In this document: piece by piece, positions 1 through 10,218 of the stretch
How the letters are laid out: each line of letters starts with the position of its first letter
Position numbering within the stretch: the first letter of the stretch is position 1
Source of the DNA: a virus
IMG/VR virus record: IMGVR_UViG_3300007539_000049
Coordinates: 1-41,128 of that record
Direction: 5' to 3' (one strand)
DNA: 41,128 nt
Made by a program: the position numbers and the translations under genes
The notes under the pieces: model-generated
Databases searched by the model: none
Seen by the model: only the letters and a program-made list of their open reading frames with translations
Told to the model about the DNA's origin: nothing

Positions 1-1
1 G

Positions 2-2605
2 ACTTTAGTCATGGAGACCGGCGAGATCGGTGTCTACACCATAATTGACGTGTTTGACGGCAACAAACGTATTCGCGTCAACCACACTTTTTCTTACACT
101 GGTACTTACCGTGCTAGGACTCCGCGTTACTCGACAGCGGGCACGATACCAGATCGTCTTTGGGGTGAAGTTTCATACTTCAATAACGACCAGACCATCA
201 GTGACAACTTCGGTGTTCTAGTCGGCTTGCCTAGAGAGCTTGTAGAATCCAGCGGAATGGACGTAGATTACCTGTCCATAGTCAAAGCCTGCTGGGTCGC
301 CCTTATGAAGGGTCCTCAAGTAAACAGCCTCAAGATGGCGGCAGAAGCTTTTCTAGGTTTACCCTACACAGAAGAGGCTGGCGTAATAACTGTCATCTCT
401 GAGCAAGACAGTCTGAAGTCTGGTCGAATCATAGTGAAGACCCCCAATCAAGGGGGTTACCGTACGTACTACTACCCTACTGGTTATGCCCTAGGCGTGA
501 ACCCTAGTACGGGTCGCACTTTTCAATCTGTCACCCTAAAGCAAGCCGCCGAGTGGGTTAGGACATCCGAAGAGCAGAAACGGCTACAACTGCTTATCGC
601 GGACTCGAATGTTCCCGAAGAAGTAATAGAGACGGTAGATGGCGAGACAACCGTCAGACGCTTAAAAGATGAGTACCGTTTGGAGCTTACCAGAGCCCAA
701 CGTGTGGATGACGCAACCGTAGACGCCTACGTACCCCTTCTTAGCGCAGTGAAGGTGTACGACTACGTATCCAACCCAACCGACGTCAACAACATCTTTA
801 CGGGTCAAGACTTCTTGACCCGCTACCATACCTTCGTAGTGGAGCTACCCACCAAGTCTCTGTACGACCAAAGCTACGACGATCTGTTACTTACTTTCGC
901 CAGAGAGTGGAAACCTGCCAGAACTGAGGTTCTTTTGCTGGGAGCGTACCCTCTTGAAGATCAGATAGACGTCACAACGGATACCACCTTCAAGCCCACT
1001 TTATTCTTGAGTGACGCTCCTCACTCATCTCCCGTGGTCAAGACCTCGGACACCGCTACTGCGGAGTCACAGCTACCCTATACGTACCCCTGGCAGAAGA
1101 CCCTGGATAATCTTTGGCTAGCAGACACCGCCAGAGACGTCTACGACAAGTACGAGTCCGGTTATGTAGAGGGGCGCGTGTCTGATTTTTCAGGCGACGG
1201 CTCCTGGAATGAAAATCAGGCGCTAGTGGACATGGTCAATCAGGCCAACGCGGATATCGACGTGTTGGCCTCCTACCTATGGCTACCTATCGAGAAAACA
1301 TCCACAGGTGACGAGTTCACTCTCGGTGAGGAAGTTAGGCTGTACCACAGCGGGGACTTTCAGGACGCTAGTGTAGGGTGGGACTCTGCGCCGCCAGTAA
1401 TCGTACATATAGGTTCTGGTCAACACCCGAAGATACCGTTCGGTGTTTACAATCCCCAAGACAGCCACCCCCATACGTTCTTGTTGTTGGGCTTCTACCA
1501 AGCAGACGGCACAGGTAACTACGGCTATGAGCAACGTCTCATGTTTGGGGATGCCTTATCAGGCACAGCCAACGTAGAGGTGCGGGGTGCTACCAGCTTG
1601 GCAGTCGGCGTCGTTCAGACTGTGCGGGGCGCTGCCGCTAACACTTACCCGACGCTGGCGGCTGCTAGAGACACCTTCCACGCTGACCACGCACTACATG
1701 CTCCCTACTTCCAACTAGAGTACATATTCGACACCGACAAAGGTCTTCTTTGGGGTCCGCACCTAGAAACACACTTGCAGGCCACGCAGTACGTGCCTGT
1801 AGGCGGTGCCGCCATCTCTACACTAGAAGCCTCGTTAGCACCGGCAGTGAATGACTTACAGGTTCAGGTGCACCCCTACGATCCTGCGGTGCCTGATGAC
1901 GAACAAAAAGTTCCGTCTCAGAGTCCTGGATTTTTCAGCAACTGGGACAACAAGGTTGCGGGTGACGACATTGTGTATGGTTGGACAGATGTGGGCGCAG
2001 TCAGCGCCACGCCAACAACCGTGTTCGATGCACCCGCCAGTAGCCTAGCATTGCAGAACCTGCACATCGGTAAACGCGCCAGAGCCTGGACTGAGCGCCA
2101 TGTTACTCATGGCTGGACAAGTTTCGTTATACCGAAGCCTTTCATACAACTTGCGTCACTGTCTTCGCTTAGCTCCGTTCGCGTAGAGGGTTACTACTTT
2201 GTAGCGCCTGACGTTACGAACACGGGTACTTTAAGTTCCTCAGCTAGCTCTTTTAATGGTACTGTAGGCGGAAGCTGGGTTTTCTTTAGAGATCAAGCAA
2301 CCTCGGTAGAGTACTCAGCAGTTGGCGTAACATTTGAAACTGGCACGTCTGCAGGCAGAACCGTCCTAGGTCTAGACGGCAGTACCCAGGATAGCACGGG
2401 TCACGTACTGGATGCGCAACTGCCTACTGGAATGCCAGAGGGCACGTACACGGTCATTGTGCGTCAGTACAGGCCTTATGAATTTAACTCGGGAGACCCT
2501 GTCGCTTACCATGTTGACGAACACGAAATGCCTGACGCATTCACACTAATTTACGTCGGCTTTGGTTTTGAAGGGTTTGGTACAGGCGGCTTTGGAGGTA
2601 GTTGA
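2..2605 (+). CDS. Virion structural protein, probable baseplate/tail component (5' end outside window)
   Basis: The frame is open to the window edge and the first ATG (position 11) has no ribosome site, so the gene very probably starts upstream. At least 865 residues are visible. The early segment with LMKGPQVNSLKMAAEAFLG followed by LPYTEEAGVI resembles a segment I associate with large baseplate or tail-tip proteins of big myophages (weak family memory, not a domain call). The rest is rich in Thr, Tyr, Val and Asp without membrane segments or cysteine motifs, and the C-terminus is a Gly/Phe-rich tail (GFEGFGTGGFGGS). It is followed by a TGATG overlap with the next tail gene, which supports one late operon. 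Exact role in the tail is not shown by the sequence. Confidence 0.7.
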   Translation, partial: TLVMETGEIGVYTIIDVFDGNKRIRVNHTFSYTGTYRARTPRYSTAGTIPDRLWGEVSYFNNDQTISDNFGVLVGLPRELVESSGMDVDYLSIVKACWVALMKGPQVNSLKMAAEAFLGLPYTEEAGVITVISEQDSLKSGRIIVKTPNQGGYRTYYYPTGYALGVNPSTGRTFQSVTLKQAAEWVRTSEEQKRLQLLIADSNVPEEVIETVDGETTVRRLKDEYRLELTRAQRVDDATVDAYVPLLSAVKVYDYVSNPTDVNNIFTGQDFLTRYHTFVVELPTKSLYDQSYDDLLLTFAREWKPARTEVLLLGAYPLEDQIDVTTDTTFKPTLFLSDAPHSSPVVKTSDTATAESQLPYTYPWQKTLDNLWLADTARDVYDKYESGYVEGRVSDFSGDGSWNENQALVDMVNQANADIDVLASYLWLPIEKTSTGDEFTLGEEVRLYHSGDFQDASVGWDSAPPVIVHIGSGQHPKIPFGVYNPQDSHPHTFLLLGFYQADGTGNYGYEQRLMFGDALSGTANVEVRGATSLAVGVVQTVRGAAANTYPTLAAARDTFHADHALHAPYFQLEYIFDTDKGLLWGPHLETHLQATQYVPVGGAAISTLEASLAPAVNDLQVQVHPYDPAVPDDEQKVPSQSPGFFSNWDNKVAGDDIVYGWTDVGAVSATPTTVFDAPASSLALQNLHIGKRARAWTERHVTHGWTSFVIPKPFIQLASLSSLSSVRVEGYYFVAPDVTNTGTLSSSASSFNGTVGGSWVFFRDQATSVEYSAVGVTFETGTSAGRTVLGLDGSTQDSTGHVLDAQLPTGMPEGTYTVIVRQYRPYEFNSGDPVAYHVDEHEMPDAFTLIYVGFGFEGFGTGGFGGS

Positions 2606-3843
2606 TGGCTGGGTTATCCCTAAACGGAACGCCTACTGTGCTTACCGCACAGCAGGCCAACACTCTAATTACGGTCACCCCCAGCAGCGGTTCCTGGGCA
2701 GACTACACCGGATCTAGCAGTTGGGCTTTGTATGGTCCTGAGCGCGACACCAGTGTGTCTCTAACGCACCCGACCAGCGCCACTACGCTAGAGGACAAAA
2801 CCTTTACGCCCTACCACTGTGGTAATTACCTAGTGGTGGTCACTACGCAAGCAGTCGCAGCCCCTACAGTGCCTATAAGGCTTACCGCGCTGATTGAGGT
2901 GACCAGTGCATACTCTGACAGAGGGTTCCCGGCACCTACTGAAGAGTATGAGCGGGATTCTATTCAGGGTTGGTCCAGATCTCTCGAGTCGCACGTAGCC
3001 AGCTACCTTCAGCAGAGCCTGATGTATCGCAAGATAATTGTGGTCAGTAATGACACGGTTTCTAGCTTGGGCGCTGGTACTATAGTGAAGCTGAACACGC
3101 CGGTCAGGATGAGCACAGCGGGTGATACGGGTGCTACCCCTGCCGCTTCGGCTTTTCCTCAAGACACGGTACACGCCGCTGTTGCCATTGATGCAACCTC
3201 CACCGACGCAATACGCGGTGACCTGGCTTACTTGCTAGACCCCTTACCTGCAGCGTCTGGCTCTGTACTAGGTACAGGTAGAGCACTGCTGTACGGACAG
3301 ATTCCCTTTGATACTCAATCGGCCCTTACCGCCGATGAGGCTCTTTACCTTACGAATGCCGGTATGTCTGGTTCAGGACTAGATACACACGACTCGGCTT
3401 TGAGTACAGGCCCAGGTACGTATAAACGTGTCCTTGGGCGCGTCCTGCTACCTGCACTACCTGACCTACTGGACAACGCTGGCGGTTTTGGTGCTATCTG
3501 GTTTGACGGTCGTTCGGGTGCTTTGACCAATCAGTCTCAGGCAGGGATACAGCCGGTTAACGCGGTCAACACGCCGTACACAGTCGTTGTGGGCGACTCT
3601 TTCATAGAGGTAGATACCACGACTGCCGTGCAGGTCACCCTACCTGAAGGTAAGGTAATCGGTCCTAACTACGAGATCGTCATTAAGGACAGCACGGGCA
3701 ACGCGTCTGCTGCAAACATCACTATCGCTGCTAGTGGGGCTGACACTATCGACGGCGCAGCTACAGCGGTGATGTCCACTGATTGGGATTGTTTTACTCT
3801 TAGGTCACACTCTACGGGGTGGTACATAACGTCGCTGAGGTAG
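2605..3843 (+). CDS. Tail fibre/adhesin-type virion protein
   Basis: I place the start at ATG 2605, which overlaps the previous stop (TGATG) and has GGAGG six bases upstream; the TTG one codon earlier is not needed. The product has 412 residues. The C-terminal 90 residues (NTPYTVVVGDSFIEVDT, then TLPEG, IVIKDSTGNASAANITI and DTIDGA) match the short beta-rich module common at the ends of phage tail-fibre and appendage proteins. The N-terminal half is Ser/Thr-rich. The neighbours are all tail proteins, so it probably forms part of the fibre or its baseplate connection. Which part cannot be decided from sequence. Confidence 0.7.
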   Translation: MAGLSLNGTPTVLTAQQANTLITVTPSSGSWADYTGSSSWALYGPERDTSVSLTHPTSATTLEDKTFTPYHCGNYLVVVTTQAVAAPTVPIRLTALIEVTSAYSDRGFPAPTEEYERDSIQGWSRSLESHVASYLQQSLMYRKIIVVSNDTVSSLGAGTIVKLNTPVRMSTAGDTGATPAASAFPQDTVHAAVAIDATSTDAIRGDLAYLLDPLPAASGSVLGTGRALLYGQIPFDTQSALTADEALYLTNAGMSGSGLDTHDSALSTGPGTYKRVLGRVLLPALPDLLDNAGGFGAIWFDGRSGALTNQSQAGIQPVNAVNTPYTVVVGDSFIEVDTTTAVQVTLPEGKVIGPNYEIVIKDSTGNASAANITIAASGADTIDGAATAVMSTDWDCFTLRSHSTGWYITSLR

Positions 3844-3845
3844 GT

Positions 3846-4562
3846 ATGTCGCAACTTCACAATACTGAGTACCACATGGCACCGGGTGCTAACGTGGGCG
3901 TTCGCCTATACGATCTACGCGACATGCCTTGTCGTCCAGAAGAGATCAAAGAAGGCGAGATAGACAAAGTGCTGGCGGGTATACCTACCATCGCCAAGCG
4001 CGAGTCTCACAACATACTGACAAACATCGGTAGAACTTGGTTGCGTAACTTGTCAGGCGCAGCCAGCTACGGGGCAATCGAAGCAGGCACGGGCTACATC
4101 GAGGGTACAGGCTACGCGCTTACTAGTGAGCGAGTGGCTTACCTGGGCCTTGGTGTAGGCGGCAGCTTCTCTTCAGCGCCTTACTTCGCTACGCAGGAAG
4201 AGCTAGTAACTGTCAGCGCGTTGGAAGACTACGTTCAGATCACAGACGCGCCTACTTATTTGAAAACCGTGCTACCACAAACTACAGTAAACGGTAGTTT
4301 CCCAGACAGCTACACCATACGGTTTTCGACTATACTAGCTTCTTCTGAAGTTTCCTTTGCGACCAACGTCAGCAAGAGCGCTCAGGCGGTAGGTACCAAC
4401 GTGCCGGTCAGTGAGGCGGGTTTGTACATTAGCGGTGCTACGCCGACTGAGAACCTAGACCATGTGGATAACAACACCCGTCTAGTTGCGTACAACATTT
4501 TTACGCCGATCCCTGTTACGCCCAATGTAGTTCTTAGGATCGACTGGGATTTCCTGTTTTGA
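3846..4562 (+). CDS. Tail/baseplate virion protein
   Basis: The start ATG 3846 lies two bases after the previous stop with a GAGGTAGG ribosome site overlapping that gene's end. The 238-residue product ends in a pattern (VSEAGLYISGA, then LVAYNIFTPIPVTPN and LRIDWDF) that I recognise from tail and baseplate proteins of large phages, where it terminates the chain. No transmembrane or enzymatic motif is visible. It sits directly before the giant tailspike, so attachment of the spike to the baseplate is a reasonable guess. The stop codon TGA overlaps the first GATC of a palindromic element shared with twelve other sites. Confidence 0.65.
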   Translation: MSQLHNTEYHMAPGANVGVRLYDLRDMPCRPEEIKEGEIDKVLAGIPTIAKRESHNILTNIGRTWLRNLSGAASYGAIEAGTGYIEGTGYALTSERVAYLGLGVGGSFSSAPYFATQEELVTVSALEDYVQITDAPTYLKTVLPQTTVNGSFPDSYTIRFSTILASSEVSFATNVSKSAQAVGTNVPVSEAGLYISGATPTENLDHVDNNTRLVAYNIFTPIPVTPNVVLRIDWDFLF

Positions 4563-4575
4563 TCACAGCGTGATC
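4561..4575. repeat. GATC-N7-GATC palindrome, copy 1
   Basis: The sequence is GATCACAGCGTGATC. It starts in the stop codon of the upstream tail gene and ends 13 bases before the tailspike start, so it is essentially intergenic. It is identical over all 15 bases to copy 5. Confidence 0.85.
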
Positions 4576-4588
4576 GTGCGAGGCTAGC

Positions 4589-7500
4589 ATGAAGACACTA
4601 GATAGACTAATCGGTAGCGTCGTTACCGGTGATACGCCCCTAAGCGACACCACATCTAATTACAAGCGTACGCCCACCGTCTCTCAAGACGCGGGTACTA
4701 AGTTTGTGGAGCAGGGCGAGAACTGGACTGCGCGCACCGCCAATAGAGTAGCGGGTGCCTTAGCACTAAACATAGACACGCTGGCAACGTTGTTAGACGG
4801 GCCTAGTATCTCCTGCGAGACCTTGTTCTGGAATGCAGGTTCTGGCGTTGGTACGGGTCAGTTCGGTTGGCCTTCTCTGTACTTTGAGGACACCGTTGAC
4901 ATTCTGGACGGTTCATCCTACCCACTCATAAACCTAGGGTTGTCTGGTGGTTCACCCTCGCACGAGCCCCCTGCTACGTGGGTTTACGTTGGTCTACTGC
5001 AGTCTTCTTTAGCAGAGGGCAAGTACCTCAAGTTCTACAGAGATGCTACCGCCACGGCTGCGTCTAGCAGTAGTCCTCTAGGAGACACGAATCAGCTTTC
5101 CGCTTTTTCTAAGCAGCTGTTACCTGCCTTTATCCAGCGCTCGTCTACGTCGGATACAGTTACTAAGTACCACGGTACTCAGAACTACATAGGCAACCAC
5201 TCCATGGGTATGCCTGACTTCGTACCCCCGATTACTGAAGTCGTGTCTGACATCTCTCCCTACAATGGCAGTAACCAGCAGACTGTCATAAGCTCGTGGG
5301 ATGTAGACGGTCCAGTACTGTCTGTCACCTTAAACTACTTGCATGTGCGGCCCGGTTCTTACCTGAAGGTCGAGGGTACCTCATCAGGCAGTAACGACGG
5401 TATCTGGTATGTGAAGGAAGTCATCGACAGTAAGGCCGTGCTGACGCGTGGCCCTCTTGTCCGGGTAACGGTGTCTAATGGTGCTTCTTTCACCGCTGGC
5501 CAAATGGTTGCCTGGCAAGAGCCGCCTAACCACACCACCGCAGGCAGCAGTCTAGACGCTCTAGAGAACAGAGCGTACGTAATGTTCATCAGCGGTAATG
5601 ATCTCTGGCTTGCTCGACTGGGTGCTCCCATTGACACTGGCTCCAGGGTAAGTACAGAGTCCGTTGCGGCGGGCAACCCTCTGCAGGTGCTGAAGTCTGG
5701 TAAGTTCGGTTCCTTGGACCAAGAGACGGGCTTTGATGATCACTGGGTTATGCCCATAGGCACTCGCTTGTACCCGGTGAACCACAGTTCGCCTTCTACC
5801 AGTAGTGAAACCGTATCAGCCGCGCTGCCTTCTTCCTGGCCTGCGGGTTTCGATACTTCTGTTGCTGCTGTCGGTACTGCAACACCTATGAACCCGCCTG
5901 GGTTCTTGCTCAACCCTGTTATCGGTCTACCACTGTACGATGCAGCTTCCAAGCCTAGCATTGTGCCGGGTAACTACTACCTGCAATGCCGTACTCTGAC
6001 TACTGTCAAAGAGCGTCTCTTGAACAGTGGCGGAGAGCAGGTTGATCGCATTGCTGGCGCTCCCAGTGAACTCCTTCCGGGCCTGGAAGACAGAGAGTAC
6101 CAAGCCGAGCAGCTTCTACTGAAGCACCTCCACCTCGGTTCTCAAGCGCCACAAGACTACGAGCACGTGCTCAACCACGTCTACAGTCCTACACGTAAGA
6201 TCTTAGGGTCCTCGCTCTACTTGGTTGAAGCAGACACCAATGGAGACGGTAGCGGTACTGGTCTCGGTATTGCTTTTGAGTCAGGCACCCTGAGTCCTGG
6301 GGATGTCGTATCTTTTACTCACGCTACTGCCGATGGAGGTGTGACTAAGGCTACGGTGGTGTGGGGTTGGGGAACCTTCTTACTTGTCCGAGATGCTTAC
6401 CGTACAGGTTGGACTAACCCTTGGCAGAAGCACGACTACTACGGTTTCAAGTCGATTGACGTCTCCAGTACCATTGTGGTGTCGGCCACAACGTACACAG
6501 CAACAGCTACGTGGTATCCTAAGATTCACGTCAGCGACTTCGGCTTAAACGCTCGCTACGAGGAGTTACAGCCTCCAGGTCTAAACGCCGAGTACTGGGG
6601 CAGATACTCGTCAGACACCGGATCACGCGCCGTGAGCGCAGGTATCGGCACGGGCACCAACGAGATACTGCAGCGCGCTGGTGAACCCCAAAGAATCATC
6701 ATGGGGCAAGTCACTGGTCACTACGGTACTCAGTACGTTACGGACCAGGATAGCGGCTATCCTCTTCTGATGACGCACTATGCGTCAGGTACCAACTTAC
6801 CTATGTGGGGTATTGGTTGGGATACTGGGAACCCTTCAGGCTCTACTGCTAGACTAACGCTAGACGTCTGGTCTGGTAAAATGGTCTGGAAAGACATTGC
6901 TATGAGTCCCAATGAGGCGGCTGTTTGGGACTGGTCTTCGGGCACGCACTTACAGCTTCACCCAGACGCTAACCGTTTGGTTTTGGCTGAAGATGGTGGA
7001 TCTACTCAGAAAGCAGCTTTTGACACAAACACTGACTCTCTAGGGTTTGAGGACGTCAACACGGGTGTTGCAGGTACGCCCATTTACCTGTCAGATACTT
7101 TATACAACGACATGGCTCCCGACATTCAGAGCGGGGGGTCGGACTCTAGCATTGCTGGTGCCATCTATGGTGCTTTACTCGGAGGAGCCGACTACGCAAG
7201 TGTAAGCGGAGGCGTGCTTCAGGGAGGCACTGTTACCGCTACTGCGCCCACGGGGCTTACCGTAGACGTCTCTTCTTCGGTGTACGTGTTTAGGGGTAGG
7301 CGATACGGGCAGGGTGTCGCTGCGACCGCTGCTACAATTACTGACAACTCGACGGCTTACTTGGCGTACACACCAGCTACACAGAGCTACGTGTTTGACT
7401 CCAACCTAGACTTGGACAATGACTCGTCTATCTATCTAGCCAAGGTCACAGCCGCTTCTGGTAACATCACCGAGATTGTGAGTTGCAAGCAGATGATCCA

Positions 7501-10168
7501 CCGGGTGGACCACCGGGTGGATATTACGGTAGGTAACGACCTGTCTGCTAATCCCTACTACAACAACTTCACCAACTTTGCTTCTCTTGGAGAGGCGTTA
7601 GCTGCCATCGGGGTTTGGTCTGAGTCTGTTCAGATAGAGCGGGCGTACATCATCCATGTCATAGGTGATACCGTCGAGGTAGAAGACGCAACATTAGGAC
7701 TAACCCAGCCCTACGCCCTGCCTATAGACGGTCTCCGCATTATAGGTCACGCAGGGGGTAATTCGGGTCCTAGGTGTCAGTGGTCTAACCCTAGCACCTT
7801 AATTGACTTGAACTCTAAAGATGGCACCCACATAGAGAATCTAGATTTTGCTTGGGCGAGCACTACTGCCACGCACGGAATTAATGTTGCTTACGCAGTC
7901 TTCACCGCTACTGGCAGTGCGCAGTGGGACGCTACGATTAAGAACTGCAGAGCTACGGCTGTAGGCGGCGCTACCACGTCTCTAGAGGCGTTCTTCGCAG
8001 CGACTACCTCGAACCAGGGAGGTGCCAACAACCTCACCATCGAAGGTTGTTATGCGGAGGTCACAAATGCTGGCGTGTTGATTAGCGGGGCATCGACAAC
8101 CTACAACTCTGTACACATCGCAAACTGCGAATTTGTGCACAGCAGTTCAAGTGCAGGTGCTACTGACGATCACGACGCAATATCCGTAGACGAAGCCCTA
8201 AACCTGAAAGTCATAGGTAATAAAATTGCTACAGCAGGTGGTAACGATTTTTCAAACGGGATCGAGTTCTTTATAGGTAAGGAAGTCCTCATCAAAGATA
8301 ACACCGTGGCGTCCTGCAGTAACACAGGTATAGACCTATACCCACACTCCGCAGCTGCTTACGGTGATGCCTCTGGGTTCAAGATTGTTAATAACACGCT
8401 AATAGACTGCGGTATTACAGGTATCGTGGTAGACGTACCCAATTCCATTGTTTCGGGTAACGTAATCAGTGGAGGTTGCTCCAGTTACGGTATCAAGGTG
8501 GGTGCGGAGAACGTAGCTGTCACAGGAAATAGGCTAAACACTATTTCTGGGCAAGGTATAAGGATTACTGAGTTTGAGGAGTCCAACCTAGAGTATGGTC
8601 TGTCCTCAGGCGGTTATAGGTCCACCTATAACGTACGTGTTTCGGACAACACTCTGATTGATACAGGTACTGCCGACACCGCTGCAAGCTATCCTATACG
8701 AGTGACGGCTACTCAGCCTGGAGCTACGTGTGAGCGTTGCATTATTTCTGGCAACCAGATTGATACAGAGTTTACAAGTACCGCACGCACTACTTTGGAT
8801 ACGTCGATCAGCATTGACTCATCTAGCCCTAACTGCGTAGTAACTGGAAACATGATTTCTGGTAACTTCAAAGTGCAGACTTCCGCTGATCGCACTGTGA
8901 TCGATAACAACAAGTTCCTGGACTGTGACTTAGACACAATAGTTATCGACGCCGAAGACGCTTTGGTTTCAAACAATGTTTTTATCGGGGGCGCTTTTCC
9001 CGCGATAAAAATAGATAGCACGGGCAGTGCTTCCTTGGACAAGTTCCAAATCATCAATAACAGGTCTACGAATTTGGCGAGCATTGTGGACAATAACAGT
9101 TCTCACCAAAGTACAGGATGCGACGTCAGCGGTAATGTAGGCTTTGCTGTTATTACGCTATACACGGACGATTCTAGAGTAAGCGGAAACGTTGCCTCTA
9201 ACGGCTCAAGCACCTTGACCTTGTCAGGTGAGTACAACGTAGTTACGGGTAATGTTACCAACTCAGGTAGCCTATCTGTCACAGGTAATTACAACGTAAT
9301 TAACGGTAACAACCTAGGTGACGGGGGCATCGACGTAAACGGAGATGCTAACGGTATTTCTAACAACTACGTAGGAGACGACCAGATCACTTTGGCCGCT
9401 AACTCCACAGGCTGTCGTATTATAGGCAACAACATAGCACGCACTACTGCGTTAGGCTCTGACGCTATATCCGTAGGTAACTCCTGCACGGGTACCATCA
9501 TACTAGGTAATGTTGTGCAGGATGAAGGTGTGTCTAGTGGTACTAACTGCGACCACTCTGCCGTGCTATTCAACAGCTTACTTTCACTCGCGCAGCCCGA
9601 AATCACCTGGGATGGCGACTACTCCAGTGTAAGCGGCAACGTATTTAAGAGCTTAACCGGATCTGCTGGTATTGTCAGTACTGGGAGTAACGTTTCTACG
9701 TGCCTTAACTTAACGCGCACTGTCACCCTCACAGGAGACAATTTAGGCGTGCATTCTAATGTGCTGGCCTCTGACTTAACAGCAACGGGCGATAACCTAG
9801 TACTGGGCGGAAACCTAGTTACAGGATCTGTGGACACAACTGGTAGCAGGTCTGTCTTTATCGGTAACTTAATGCCCGATGGTAGTGCAACGTTCACCGT
9901 AAATGCTGAGAACCCCGCTGGAACGCAGGCACAGAAAGCCTCCATGGCCGCTCTTTCCGGTAATAACATAGCCTCAGATATGAACCTACTAGGTGGTCGT
10001 AATGTTGCTAGCGGCAACCTTCTGAAAAGTGCTGCAGGCAGTACAGAAGATGTTTACCTCAACAGCAGTACAGGTGACGCGGATTTGCACAATAATACTA
10101 TAGTAGGTAATAAAAGCGGTCCTGTAGTTCACCCAGGCACGGGCGATATTGAGGCTAACAACGGCTAA
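4589..10168 (+). CDS. Giant tailspike with right-handed parallel beta-helix
   Basis: ATG 4589 has a CGAGG ribosome site and opens a 1859-residue protein, far longer than typical tailspikes (about 600-1000). Residues 1 to about 850 are Gly/Ser/Thr-rich and probably form attachment and beta domains. A collagen-free connector near 850-1000 holds the tandem IHRVDHRVD. From about residue 1060 to 1820 there are more than fifteen rungs with the pattern [VI]-x-G/N-N (VSGNVISGG, VTGNRL, ISGNQI, VTGNMI, INGNNL, IIGNNI), the asparagine-ladder signature of pectate-lyase/NosD-like right-handed beta-helices. Such spikes bind and often depolymerise surface polysaccharide; no catalytic residues can be assigned by eye. 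It is the last gene of this late block, followed by a convergent hairpin. Confidence 0.85.
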   Translation: MKTLDRLIGSVVTGDTPLSDTTSNYKRTPTVSQDAGTKFVEQGENWTARTANRVAGALALNIDTLATLLDGPSISCETLFWNAGSGVGTGQFGWPSLYFEDTVDILDGSSYPLINLGLSGGSPSHEPPATWVYVGLLQSSLAEGKYLKFYRDATATAASSSSPLGDTNQLSAFSKQLLPAFIQRSSTSDTVTKYHGTQNYIGNHSMGMPDFVPPITEVVSDISPYNGSNQQTVISSWDVDGPVLSVTLNYLHVRPGSYLKVEGTSSGSNDGIWYVKEVIDSKAVLTRGPLVRVTVSNGASFTAGQMVAWQEPPNHTTAGSSLDALENRAYVMFISGNDLWLARLGAPIDTGSRVSTESVAAGNPLQVLKSGKFGSLDQETGFDDHWVMPIGTRLYPVNHSSPSTSSETVSAALPSSWPAGFDTSVAAVGTATPMNPPGFLLNPVIGLPLYDAASKPSIVPGNYYLQCRTLTTVKERLLNSGGEQVDRIAGAPSELLPGLEDREYQAEQLLLKHLHLGSQAPQDYEHVLNHVYSPTRKILGSSLYLVEADTNGDGSGTGLGIAFESGTLSPGDVVSFTHATADGGVTKATVVWGWGTFLLVRDAYRTGWTNPWQKHDYYGFKSIDVSSTIVVSATTYTATATWYPKIHVSDFGLNARYEELQPPGLNAEYWGRYSSDTGSRAVSAGIGTGTNEILQRAGEPQRIIMGQVTGHYGTQYVTDQDSGYPLLMTHYASGTNLPMWGIGWDTGNPSGSTARLTLDVWSGKMVWKDIAMSPNEAAVWDWSSGTHLQLHPDANRLVLAEDGGSTQKAAFDTNTDSLGFEDVNTGVAGTPIYLSDTLYNDMAPDIQSGGSDSSIAGAIYGALLGGADYASVSGGVLQGGTVTATAPTGLTVDVSSSVYVFRGRRYGQGVAATAATITDNSTAYLAYTPATQSYVFDSNLDLDNDSSIYLAKVTAASGNITEIVSCKQMIHRVDHRVDITVGNDLSANPYYNNFTNFASLGEALAAIGVWSESVQIERAYIIHVIGDTVEVEDATLGLTQPYALPIDGLRIIGHAGGNSGPRCQWSNPSTLIDLNSKDGTHIENLDFAWASTTATHGINVAYAVFTATGSAQWDATIKNCRATAVGGATTSLEAFFAATTSNQGGANNLTIEGCYAEVTNAGVLISGASTTYNSVHIANCEFVHSSSSAGATDDHDAISVDEALNLKVIGNKIATAGGNDFSNGIEFFIGKEVLIKDNTVASCSNTGIDLYPHSAAAYGDASGFKIVNNTLIDCGITGIVVDVPNSIVSGNVISGGCSSYGIKVGAENVAVTGNRLNTISGQGIRITEFEESNLEYGLSSGGYRSTYNVRVSDNTLIDTGTADTAASYPIRVTATQPGATCERCIISGNQIDTEFTSTARTTLDTSISIDSSSPNCVVTGNMISGNFKVQTSADRTVIDNNKFLDCDLDTIVIDAEDALVSNNVFIGGAFPAIKIDSTGSASLDKFQIINNRSTNLASIVDNNSSHQSTGCDVSGNVGFAVITLYTDDSRVSGNVASNGSSTLTLSGEYNVVTGNVTNSGSLSVTGNYNVINGNNLGDGGIDVNGDANGISNNYVGDDQITLAANSTGCRIIGNNIARTTALGSDAISVGNSCTGTIILGNVVQDEGVSSGTNCDHSAVLFNSLLSLAQPEITWDGDYSSVSGNVFKSLTGSAGIVSTGSNVSTCLNLTRTVTLTGDNLGVHSNVLASDLTATGDNLVLGGNLVTGSVDTTGSRSVFIGNLMPDGSATFTVNAENPAGTQAQKASMAALSGNNIASDMNLLGGRNVASGNLLKSAAGSTEDVYLNSSTGDADLHNNTIVGNKSGPVVHPGTGDIEANNG
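7498..7521 (+). repeat. 12-bp tandem duplication inside tailspike
   Basis: CCACCGGGTGGA occurs twice head to tail and encodes HRVDHRVD at the boundary between the N-terminal region and the beta-helix segment. Each unit is nearly self-complementary. It looks like a small in-frame slippage duplication at an interdomain hinge. Confidence 0.6.
8888..8902. repeat. GATC-N7-GATC palindrome, copy 2
   Basis: The sequence is GATCGCACTGTGATC. It lies within the beta-helix part of the tailspike, encoding DRTVID in this frame. It is identical to copy 6, which lies on the opposite coding strand in an unrelated gene. Confidence 0.8.
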
Positions 10169-10173
10169 GAACA

Positions 10174-10210
10174 GTTAGTACCGGCACTAGCCATAAGCGC
10201 CGGTACTAAC
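10174..10210. terminator. Hairpin between converging operons
   Basis: GTTAGTACCGGC and GCCGGTACTAAC form a perfect 12-bp stem with a 13-base loop, placed between the tailspike stop and the last gene of the minus-strand operon. Neither side has a long U tract; the minus-strand transcript continues UGUUCUU, which is the better candidate. Position and symmetry suggest a bidirectional terminator or transcript-end stabiliser. Confidence 0.6.
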
Positions 10211-10218
10211 CGTCTAGC

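Noticed and set aside
8713-10017. Minus-strand open frames of 126, 79 and 132 codons inside the tailspike
   Set aside because: They are antisense to the repetitive beta-helix, whose Asn/Gly/Val-rich codons avoid stops on the other strand; none has a ribosome site.
4589-10168. Diversity-generating retroelement target in the tailspike
   Set aside because: No reverse transcriptase, template repeat or variable-repeat pair was seen in the window.
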